Positions 1 through 9,700 of a stretch of DNA of 64,000 bases are shown piece after piece. Each line of letters opens with the position of its first letter. The stretch's first letter is position 1. The stretch comes from Cerrena zonata. Lineage: Eukaryota > Basidiomycota > Agaricomycetes > Polyporales > Cerrenaceae. A model generated the notes under the pieces. The model did not search any database. It was not told the DNA's origin and was given only the letters and a program-made list of their open reading frames with translations. The position numbers and the translations under genes were made by a program. The DNA is taken from contig JASBNA010000005.1 in the NCBI GenBank assembly GCA_038087015.1, forward strand, positions 434,001 through 498,000. The letters are read 5' to 3'.

Positions 1-454
1 AACAGGTACACAATGATTTGTGGGGTCGTCCGCGACTTCATCTCTTGACAGAAGACGTCCGATTGGGATTTCGTTGTCGAGATGAGAGACGGTCTTGAGC
101 ATTACCCGGGTACCGTCTGACAAACGGGTTGCGTCAATGACTTCAGATAGCTACGTATAGCTCCTTAGTACTTTAAAGTGTGCAATCATGAGTAGCACGT
201 CGTACCATAGAACATATTGAATCCTCACAGTAACGGGGGTTACGATTTGTCCCCAGCCATGATGGAGTCCATCCAGGTCTAAATCGGGGTCGCAAAAGAT
301 ACCCTTGGCTCTTAAGATAGTTATATCGTTCTCTCCAAAAGACCTCATACGAAAGCAAGTCCCAATGACCTTCTTCCGTGCGCTTCCTAAATCTTTCGGC
401 TTGTTCGTCTGAACATACTGCATAAATCGGAAGATTCGATTCGCCGACATTCAT
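1..454 (-). CDS. AgaK1-like protein kinase, 5' part only (left edge)
   Basis: Start of a kinase-like gene of the cluster family, read leftward from ATG 452-454. Exon 1 is 206-454 (249 nt, the size seen in most paralogues). Exon 2 begins at 150 after a TAG acceptor and is cut by the window edge inside the NHCVP motif. Exon 1 carries the family signatures FWRERY, PRFRPGWTPSWLGTN and CEDSICSM; exon 2 carries VIDATRLSDGTRVMLK, whose Lys fits the ATP-binding lysine. The catalytic loop lies outside the window. It is closest to the paralogues at 36308 and 47903 (LSEVID start of exon 2). Its divergent partner is probably the broken gene at 12839, now separated from it by a LINE insertion. Confidence 0.85.
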
Positions 455-587
455 TTTGGGTCGAGAAGATATTGCGATACCTATTTCATAGCCATTCGTA
501 CAGGGTGTAGATGGATTGTGTTTCGGGTTGGTGAGTGTTTGTACTAAGAACCGGGAACTAGCCACCGGAATACAACATATCTATCTT

Positions 588-597
588 CCCAATATGG
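588..597. promoter_or_regulatory. CArG-like box upstream of kinase
   Basis: CCCAATATGG, 134 bp from the kinase ATG. A matching CC(A/T)5-6GG element lies 122-151 bp upstream of several other kinases in the window (16781, 21440, 33114, 37769, 49355). MADS-box factors such as Mcm1/SRF bind sites of this type; the assignment here is inference. Confidence 0.4.
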
Positions 598-709
598 TAA
601 GATATTAATATTCGCTCAAATTGTTACCCCGAGCTAGTTTGAACGTTTGAACGGTGATATTTTAGTATGTTGGCGTGACTTAAGATATTTTACTTAGACA
701 CTTCATCTT

Positions 710-724
710 ACAATAAGCCTTTAC
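710..724. repeat. LINE target-site duplication, left copy
   Basis: acaataagcctttac, identical to 11998-12012. It directly precedes the first base of the LINE and defines the 5' end of an apparently full-length insertion. Confidence 0.93.
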
Positions 725-1790
725 CCTCCAACATGGTGCTGGCCTCTCCGCGGCTTGGAGGATGAGTACCCTGCTAGCAGGGGAAACTAACGAACACCAA
801 CCAACGAGCCTCAAGGCTCAAAGGCTCACGCCCCACGGACTCACTGTCCCCGCAAGTCGAAAGACACGCGACCGAGACCCACAATCTCGACGACTGAAAA
901 GTCCCTAACTGTGACACCGCAGTAACAAGACGAAAGTCTTATGTAGACCCTACTATAGGCTACCGAGTGTAAAACTACACCTAATTGAATGGACGAAACT
1001 CCAAATAAAAACGATGAGAATCGGAAAAGTACCGAAGAAATGACGGACACGGGCAAAGCAATCGCTCTCGCCCCAGGCCTAACAGCCCTCCCCCCAAGAT
1101 AAAAACATCACAGAAGAAAGTGAAAGAGGGAACCACAGGGCCACAGAGCCACGAAACCACACCAAGGAAGGGAAACACCACCCAATGTGAATCTGAACCG
1201 CACACGGCGACGACGACACAAAACCCAGCGACAGCACCACGGGAAGGAAAATCACCTGTCAAAACACCACGTGAGCTGATCGAAAGAGACAAAACGGTAT
1301 GACAGACGCGCGGGGAAAACCGGACCCCCCCCCCGCGAAACGGGAATGATAAGATCATGATGCAGTAAAGATAAGATTACCTGAAGCAAGGAATATCCAT
1401 CCGCACTAGCATGCCGGTCTGCCAAAACAGACGATGAACGTCAACAGAACGTCAACAGAACGTGGCAGAACTCAACAAAATACACTGCGAGCTAAATGTG
1501 GCAACTCACCGCTACCTACCGCCACGTACCCACCTCACCCCCACCACCACTCATAGTCTCAAAGACTAAGCACCAACATGCAAATAAGACGGAAAGACGG
1601 CAATCAAATCCCTGCGGATGCCACAACTCTAGAATGTCATAGTCTAACCCAAGCCATTGCTAAGGAAATGAAGTGATAGGCGAAATATCATGACATATAA
1701 CGGCAAGATAAATGCCGAAATGGCGAATGAAAGGATCATAAAAAGAAACGTCCAAGCCACTGCAATCCCAAAGCAAACCCACCTCAGCTC
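725..1790 (+). other. LINE 5' untranslated leader
   Basis: No convincing coding sequence. GC-rich at the very 5' end, with short repeats such as three near-tandem copies of a GAACGTCAACA unit around 1436-1465. As in other LINEs an internal promoter would be expected here; I cannot point to one. Confidence 0.5.
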
Positions 1791-2642
1791 ATGCCAAAGC
1801 CCCACTGTCGCTATAAAACCATGCCAATGAACACAACCAAATTCGACACACTCATTAGCCTCCCCAGGAGCAAATTCTCTGATTCATCCTCATCCTCTGA
1901 GCGAACCACACCAGAGCCACCCCACACCAGCCTAACAAGCGAACCGCAACAGAACCACAACCTCATACCCATCCCAAACCGAAAACATGAGAACAAAATC
2001 TTTGCGTGGGTCGACCAAACCGACCCCGAAGGGCCCGGCCCGAACTCCCCTACGCAATTCACCACACCTTCGCCGGAATACTACCCGATCTCGATATGGA
2101 CTCCGCAGCCCACCAAGATCCCCAACACCGAAAAGCACTGGTGGGAGAGAACGAGACAACTAAGGTTTCTCACACGCGAACAGCTGCGAGACCTCGTAAT
2201 GGGCGATCGACCGGTAATCCTCTGTGGCGGAAGAGCCGAATTCGTCACATGCAAAATATGCCGTCGTCGCAACGACCAACTCTTCGTAGGCTGCGAAGCC
2301 AACATCGGAGGGAACTGGGGAAAAGGCGTGATAACAAAGATCACCAGGCAGGAACGAGCGCACGTGGTAGTGCTCGTCGAGGGCGCAGACGTAAACACCA
2401 ACAGCCGAACCGCCAAGGCAAGAATCCGAATCGAGATGTTCCACCTCTCACGCACGGAAAGGCTCAAATGCCTTTACCTGAGACTGAGTAGGAACCTTCG
2501 AGAAGCTGCATCCTCCCCAATGGTAGAACCAGAACCAAAGAAACCCGCCCTCCCAGGTGCACCGGATGCGGACTGGAAGCCGGCATCCTACTCATCCCAC
2601 TCCTACCCACCCTCATTCCTCCCACACACGGAGGCCGAGTAG
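1791..2642 (+). CDS. LINE upstream ORF, unknown function
   Basis: A 283-aa ATG ORF inside the LINE, upstream of the gag-like ORF1 and not needed to complete it. The N-terminal 90 residues are Pro/Ser/Thr-rich and probably disordered. The middle (about residues 110-230) looks folded, with a WWERTRQLRFLT stretch, a C-x2-C pair (CKIC) and a following Cys, and a basic region. The C-terminus is Pro-rich. I do not recognise the family. It could be an extra ORF of this LINE lineage or a captured host segment. Length and composition argue against chance, but there is no homology evidence. Confidence 0.5.
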   Translation: MPKPHCRYKTMPMNTTKFDTLISLPRSKFSDSSSSSERTTPEPPHTSLTSEPQQNHNLIPIPNRKHENKIFAWVDQTDPEGPGPNSPTQFTTPSPEYYPISIWTPQPTKIPNTEKHWWERTRQLRFLTREQLRDLVMGDRPVILCGGRAEFVTCKICRRRNDQLFVGCEANIGGNWGKGVITKITRQERAHVVVLVEGADVNTNSRTAKARIRIEMFHLSRTERLKCLYLRLSRNLREAASSPMVEPEPKKPALPGAPDADWKPASYSSHSYPPSFLPHTEAE

Positions 2643-2832
2643 CGTAGCAATTGTAACCTTCTTGAATCATGACTGGATTCTCTGACCAGACCGACCATGT
2701 AAAACACTGAACCCGCTCAAATATGAAGCGACGGGAAAATAAAGTGTAAATAAGTAAAGCAAAGACCCCAGCTAATACATCACATGGGCAAAAAAGGGAA
2801 AGTTCGGAAAATGACAAACAAACACCCATGAG

Positions 2833-5280
2833 ATGACACGACACCCAAACAACCCCTTAAAAAGGAAAACCGTAGAGCTTAGCCGTAAAAAACGTCGACT
2901 AAACCCCATCCTCTCCGAAAAAACCACCACGCTCCACAGAATGAACATGTCCTCAAACATCTTCGCCGCCTTAACAGTCGAAAGCACACCGACCACCCCG
3001 AACAGCTCTCAGCACAGTTCCCAGGACAACTCTCAGTATGCACCCGGTACGAGAATCCAAGTGAGTAAAAATCCCCACGAAAGAAACACAAATCTTAACC
3101 TGAATCCCAGCCTGGTCAAGCCCCGGGAGACCACGACGAGAAGATGACCTCCCCGTCCAACTCCCCCGAAAATGGTAGAGTACTCGTCCCGAGCACTCCC
3201 ATAAATGGGAACATACCAACCACAATGGCCTCGGCTGATGCCGACGCTGACGCCGAAGGAGAGGATGACGACTCGATACACGACTGGGACCACACCCCCA
3301 CGTCTCACTCGAGCCGTTTCCTCCAACAAATATCCCAAGAGAGGACACGAGAGAAATCTCCGAGCCCCGCAAATCCGAGCCCAAACGGTAAGCTCTCAAA
3401 ATCGTCTAAATCGTCTAGCAATCCACCCTAAACGAAACCAAAGGCGGCACCTTTCTGATTAGACCTGATGGCACCCCCGCAATCCGGGCACCACGAACAC
3501 AACCGGGAACTCCTAGAACTCCAACTAGAAGATCCCAAGGACCGCTGAGCCAACACGGTCCCCTGCGCACCACGACGGTAGAGAGCCCGCAGACACCCTC
3601 ACGCCCCCCAGGACTCCCGTCCCCATTCCTCACTCCGCGCCAGAACGCACCCAATGCCTCTAACGCGCCCACCCCACGACCCATCGTCTCATCCACGCCT
3701 GCAATAAACCAGGTACACCCTCCGAACGCGGAAGCAGGACCGTCTGGGACCACACACCCTCCTGAACAAGCGAACCCCTTCATCACCGCTGGTGTCAAAA
3801 GGAAGCTCACAGACGAAGAACGTGCTAAACGGACGGCCGCAATCGAGAAAGGTCTAGAGGACAGAGTCGAAGAAGTCCGCCGTATCACCAAGGAAAAAGG
3901 AAAGCAGGTCCCAAGGCGTCCTATCGCCAGGCTCCCCAACTTCACCCGCATCCCCTCGAGACATGCCCCTCCTGAACAACCGTCACCGTCAGTGAACATG
4001 CCAGTCACGAAAGAGTACCTCCTCGCCATCGACGAAATGGAGCGAATCGCTCTGGGACCACAGGCGAAAAAAGCTAGAACGGAGGGATACCACACCCCCA
4101 GACCCACCGCCCACCGTCCAACGAACGAAAAGGCCGCGAACTCCTTCCCTCGCCCCATCCGCATGGACAAAAACCGTGCGCCACGGAAGATCAACGATAA
4201 CCACTACCAACGTATCGCTGCGCTCCAGGCAAACAGAGACAACGTAACCGGTGACCCCAAGCTCCACCTCACCCCTCCACCCCCAAACAAGCAGTTCGAC
4301 ATGGTAGAAGGCAACGGCCCCCACGCGTTGTGGGAGAACATCACCGACTGGATCAGAGGAGACTGGGAAGATCTAGAGATCAACAAAGCACTGCTCCAGG
4401 TCTTTGGCATGTCAGCCCACCCATCCCACCCGAGACACGATGCGGTAATGGACCAGCTCCCCATCCTCTTAAACGCAATGTTTGAAACTGAAGGAATCAA
4501 CCTCTCGCGCCCATGCCACGACCCGTCGTACAAGCTGGAACCAAACACTTTCATGCTCTGGGGAATGGACGACGACACGCTGAACACACTGATAGCATAC
4601 CGCGTCTTCTCAACCCCACAATACCAGTTCTTCATTTACCCCTTCGACCCTGAATTCCCTGACTTTATGTGCACCCTCGAGAACTTCAGTCCCTCGCTCC
4701 TCATAAATAAGGGAGCCGATGACACCATACTGAGCATCATAAGGAAGACCCTGCGCAGTCCAGAACACATCGACCGAGTCACGAACGTCGCGCTCGATGC
4801 AACGGCCGACGCAATCGCTGACGCGATTGCGGACGCCGAAGAATCCGGCGAAGATGTCGCGGAAACACAGGAGGTCACCGCTGACGACCTCATTGATGCG
4901 ATATGGATCAAAATCAAACCAGAACTCACCGCTGGGAACATAGCGAAACCTATTGTCAACGTCTACTCCCCCCCGCCATCCAGCTGACCGGTCTTATGGT
5001 CCTCCTGGAAAGCCATCTTCCACCAAGTCAAATTCCGTAGTGGAGTAGCCGGCACGGGCGAATACGTACGAACGCGATACTGCAAAGGATGTCATGGCGC
5101 AGACCACAGCCGAGGACTCTGTCCCTTCGTCGATATACCAGGATGGCACGATGATACTCCCCCCGTCACTGCGAAGCCCGCGCAAAACAATAACAACGGA
5201 CAAGGCCAAGGCCAGGGGGGCAGAGGAAAAGGAAAAGGGAAAGGAAAAGGGAGAGGAAACGGGAACGGCCCTCGAAACTA
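2833..5280 (+). pseudogene. LINE ORF1 (gag-like, zinc knuckle), interrupted by TGA and MITE
   Basis: Nucleic-acid-binding gag-like protein of the LINE. The frame is continuous only if two spliceosomal-type introns are removed: 3061-3110 (50 nt, GTGAGT...CTTAAC...CAG) and 3388-3443 (56 nt, GTAAGC...AAG). Exons are then 2833-3060, 3111-3387 and 3444 onward. A start at 2941 (MNMSSNIF) is also possible. Features in order: a Ser/Pro-rich N-terminus, an acidic ADADADAEGEDDD run, a basic KRKLTDEERAKR segment, and a folded central region (about 4270-4780). An in-frame TGA at 4985-4987 follows. Past it the same frame encodes a perfect C-x2-C-x4-H-x4-C knuckle (5081-5122) and a Gly/Lys/Arg-rich tail. 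The original TAA stop was split by the MITE inserted after 5280. Ancestral length would be about 780 aa. Confidence 0.72.
5081..5122 (+). other. CCHC zinc knuckle of LINE ORF1
   Basis: The frame-2 translation reads CKGCHGADHSRGLC, an exact C-x2-C-x4-H-x4-C. Such knuckles bind RNA or single-stranded DNA in retroelement gag-like proteins. It lies 31 codons after the in-frame TGA at 4985, so it is lost unless the stop is read through. Confidence 0.8.
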
Positions 5281-5995
5281 CACTGGATCGTAGCCCGAAT
5301 TTTAGGCTTCATAAAAGTAAGGTCAAATTTTATAAAAAGTCTCTTACAAAACATGATTTTAAGCACCTAAAAATTGTCAAAAAATGCAGAATTTCAGCAA
5401 AATTTGATGAATCATAAAATCCTTGGCTAATTTAGACTTTTGTATCTAATTTTTAGACTTTAGAAGTATTGAATTTTTGTTTATTTTTTATTGGAGAAAA
5501 GTTTACTATACAAAATTTCAAATTTTGATGCACGTTTGCTTCTCCAAAAGTGATATAAAATTTAAACTGCTAATTTGGAAAGGTCAGTGATATTGCATAC
5601 TTAAATATCTCTATCAGATAGTATAATTGACAGAGACTATGATTTACCAACAATAGTAGTCTATATCTTCTCTCTAGGCTCTCTATTTATAACACTTTAT
5701 TTTGATATATACAATTATATTATGATTTCTAGGGAAATAAAAGTGTATCAAAATTTGGAATTTTGTATAATAAACTTTTCTCCAATAAAAAATAAACAAA
5801 AATTCAATATTTCTAAAGTCTAAAAATTAGATACAAAAGTCTGAATTAGCCAAGGATTTTATGATTCATCAAATTTTGCTAAAATTCTGCATTTTTTGAC
5901 AATTTTTAGGTGCTTAAAATCATGTTTTGTAAGAGACTTTTTATAAAATTTGACCTTACTTTTATGAAGCCTAAAATTTGGGCCACGATCCAGTG
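5281..5995. mobile_element. Nested 715-bp MITE with CACTG ends (CACTA-like)
   Basis: AT-rich element with long terminal inverted repeats (about 250 nt each: 5281-5530 and 5747-5995) and a centre of about 215 bp. The ends read CACTGGATCG...CGATCCAGTG. The flanking 3 bp are CTA on both sides (5278-5280, 5996-5998). CACT(A/G) termini with a 3-bp duplication are the signature of the CACTA/EnSpm superfamily. It has no coding capacity, so it is non-autonomous. Its base composition contrasts sharply with the surrounding GC-richer LINE. The arms could fold into a very long hairpin in LINE RNA. Confidence 0.9.
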
Positions 5996-6707
5996 CTAAC
6001 CACTCATGGTAGACACCTTTCCTATCGGAACACCCTCTAGACAAATATCACGATGTAGACGTCTATAAAATTATCAGCTAGATCACAGACTCTCCCTGCT
6101 CGGATCGAGCCACCCACGACTGCGAAGGCATAGGTAAAAGATGGGAAACCACAAACTGGTTCACACGAACACTAAGGATCATGGTATATGAAAATAGGAA
6201 CCGCAATCCAAGCACACAAACAATTTCGAAAGAAAACCGTGAGCTGAAAACCAGACGCAACCGGTATTAATTTTAATAAAATTAAAACTAAAATAAAAAC
6301 CACGCGACCATCTGGCTGCCTACAAAGCACACACTGCGCGAGAACCGCAGCACAAGAAATGGAACGAAGGGAACAGAACAAACTGAACAAATTGAGATAC
6401 ACCACATATACTGACCGGTCCTCCGCCGGGACAGGAAATGTAACTCAATCCATGCCGCCGTCTAGGAAGGCAGCTGGCAAAACCAGCAAAGAGGAAATAG
6501 ATCTCTCTGATCAAAAAACCCCAACTATGACCTGCGAGAGGCAGATCACTTCCTACACCAGGAAAGGCTCGTCACCGAACCTGGCAAGAAACTCAGACGC
6601 CTACAACGAATATAACAGAGAGAAACAAACACATCACAGTCGGTTCAAAGGCAAACGGATCCACGGCTCCGCAAGGACGAGAGCCCGGGAAAGAAAGCGC
6701 TAACCCC
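5996..6707 (+). other. LINE inter-ORF region
   Basis: Sequence between the original ORF1 stop (TAA formed by 5279-5280 plus 5999) and ORF2. It holds a 114-aa basic ORF (6359-6703, +) that ends just upstream of and in a different frame from ORF2. The ORF2 frame itself is open from 6531 but has no ATG before the endonuclease domain. The short ORF may deliver ribosomes to ORF2 by reinitiation, frameshifting or splicing; the sequence alone does not decide. Confidence 0.5.
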
Positions 6708-9700
6708 GTGCTCGAAGACCCCCCTGCGGAAAACGATAACGCTAAGGAAGGCAAAGCGAAAAGGAAAAAACGCACTCGTGCCTCCCTCACGCTAGCCTCC
6801 CTAAACATGAAGGGAAGAGGCTCAACATCCCCTTTACATCCAAATAACAAATGGAACTCCTTACACCAATTCATTAAGGAAAGACGGATCGCTATACTAG
6901 CGATCCAAGAAACTCACCTAGACGATGCACATACAGAACGACTAGCTGAGCTCTATGGACGTAGGCTCGCAATATATGCCTCTCATAGTGAGAACGCCAC
7001 CACTAAGCAAGGGGTCGCGATCGTAATCAATAGAGACCTTGTTAATGTAACGGACGCGGTAGCAACAGAAATCATCCCGGGAAGGGCAATCCTCATTGAA
7101 CTACCATGGCATGAAGATACTAAGCTACGAATCCTGAACGTATACGGCCCAAACGAGACCGCAGAAAATGCGGACTTCTGGAAGAGCATCGAAGATTACT
7201 GGCGATCAAAAGACCTACCCCACCCTGACGCTGTACTCGGTGATTTTAATGCCGTGGAAGACCCCATTGACCGTCACCCCCAAAGGAGAGACAATCTCCA
7301 GGCGACAGCATCCCTACAACGACTGATGAAGTACATGAGACTCCGAGACGGTTGGAGAGAAAACAACCCGAAGGACCTAAGCTTCACCTTCCCTGTACAA
7401 CATAGAGCAAGCAAGTCAAGGATTGACCGAATCTATGTATCACAGAAAATCCTCAAAATGGCGGAAGACTGGGCAATCGAAATCTCCCAAGTGAACACGG
7501 ACCATAGAATGGTCACAACGCAGATAACCAACATAAAGGCCCCCTTCATGGGACCTGGAAGATGGTCTATGCCGGCAGACCTCCTATCGGACAAAGACTT
7601 TATGACAAAGATAGAACTCCGGACAATCCAACTGAAAAAGGAAGTCAGAGACTCGCTCGATGTCAGAACAGCAGCAAGCAACCCCCAGGTTCACTTCCAC
7701 AGGTACAAAGGCGAAATAGTAGACCTCGCCCGAGAACACCTAAAAACCAAAGTACCAAAAGTAAAACGGGCCCTCGAAAAACTTGCGAAAGACCTGGAAG
7801 AAATCAAAATGAAACCAGAGACGAGCTCGACTGAATCTCTCCAGACCACCATGCACCTGATCGAAGAGAAAATCACTCAACTCCAACTCATGAGCAACCA
7901 ATCGAGGAGACTAGCAACAACCGCCAGGTACAGACTAGAGGGGGAAACAGTCAGCAAATACTGGACATCAATCAACAAGGGGAGATCCCCGAGAGACCTG
8001 GTATACTCCCTAAGGAAACCCAACGTAGACCCTCCCGCATACGAACGGAGGTCAGACAACATGGCGAACCTGGCCAGAGACTACCATGAGAAACTCCAGG
8101 CACACGACCCACCCAGAGGCACAATGAGAAGAGAGCAAAGCATAGACACGGTATGCAACGCCATAGAGGCCAAATACGGGGACTGCGAGGCGAACTCCCT
8201 CGCAGACCCGGTAAATGAGAAGGAAACACTTCTAGCACTACGAGCCTCGGAAAATGGAAAGGCCACCGGAGTCAATGGCATCCCCTACGAATTCTGGAAA
8301 GCTCTATCCACCATCTACGAAAGGGAGCATGAATTTGACAAGGAACCGCTCTCACCAGCGGAAAGAGAAGCCTCAGATGAAGGAGATATAATTTGGACAC
8401 TAACCAAAGTATACCGCGATGTCGAAACATTCGGAATAGCCCCATCGACCAAATTCGCCCTTGGCTGGATGTGTCCCATCTACAAGCGAGCAGGTGACAG
8501 GAGAGTGATCGGAAACTACAGACCAATAACTCTCCTCAACACAGACTACAAGCTGTTTACCAAGGTGCTGGCAATGAAGCTAGCCCAAGTAGCCCCCTCC
8601 CTCATCAACGAAGACCAAGCTGGGTTTGTCCCCGGCAGACAGATCTTCAACCAGATCAGACAAGCGCAACTGGTTATAGACTACTCCGAAGCGGAGGAAG
8701 TCAACGGTGTAATCCTAGCCCTCGACCAGGAAAAAGCATATGACAAAGTAATGCACGACTACCTCTGGAAAGTAATGGAAGCCGCCCACATCCCAGATCG
8801 CTTCACAAGGACTGTCAAAAACCTCTATGCAGAGGCACACACAGTAGTAATGATAAACGGCGAGAGAAGCAAACCATTCCGGGTAACGCGAGGTGTAAGA
8901 CAAGGCTGCCCCTTATCCTGCCTCATCTTCGACCTCGCAATCGAACCACTCGCATGTATGCTACGCCAATCATCGCTACAAGGTATCGACATCCCAGGAC
9001 TATCCAAGAGAATAGTAGCATCGCTCTTCGCCGATGACACCACGGTATACATGTCGGAAAACGACTCGATGGATGTCCTCAACAAGGTCCTAGACACATG
9101 GACTGAAGCATCCGGGGGGAAATTCAACCCTGCAAAAATGAAAGTCATCCCCATCGGTAACAACATCTACAGGGAAAAAGTGAGGCAATGGCGAGCCCCA
9201 AACCAAACCAGCGCACTCTTCCCACCGTCAGTCGAAGTCCTCGAAGAAGGATGCACAATCCGAGTACTAGGCGCATGGATCGGAAACCACCCAGACCCAG
9301 CTGTATCCTGGCAATCTGTAATTGCAAAGATGTCCAACGCCCTCGAGCAATGGTCAAAATGCCACCCCTCCCTAAACGGAAGAAGGCTAATTGTCCAAAT
9401 GGTAATAGGTGGAATGTCCCAATTCCTGGCGAAAGCGCAAGGAATGCCACCCGATGTTGAGAACCAAATAATAGACATGATCAGAGACTTTATCTGGGAT
9501 GGAGCAAAGAAACCTACCGTAAACCTCGAGACTCTCTACCTACCACAGGAACTCGGCGGCATTAAGCTCCTGGACATAAGGGCCCGAAACCAAGCAATTC
9601 ACCTTACCTGGATGAAAGACTACCTCAACCTCACCGAAGAGAGACCGAACTGGGCCTTTATAGCAGACGCCTTGATTGCCCTTGCAATACGACGGAAAGA

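Noticed and set aside
1436..1465. Short GAACGTCAACA repeats as a CRISPR-like or satellite array
   Set aside because: Only three imperfect 11-bp units in a eukaryotic LINE leader; no spacers and no larger array.
3415..4194. 259-codon minus-strand ORF in the LINE
   Set aside because: Antisense shadow of the GC-rich ORF1. The sense frame has the protein-like composition and continuity.
5281..5995. KDZ/Zisupton-type element
   Set aside because: Such elements leave 8-bp duplications; here only 3 bp (CTA) match.
6440..6566. Possible 127-nt intron joining the short ORF at 6359 to ORF2
   Set aside because: Donor GTAACT and phases fit, but the branch/acceptor context is poor and several alternatives exist; kept only as a test under the ORF2 start question.
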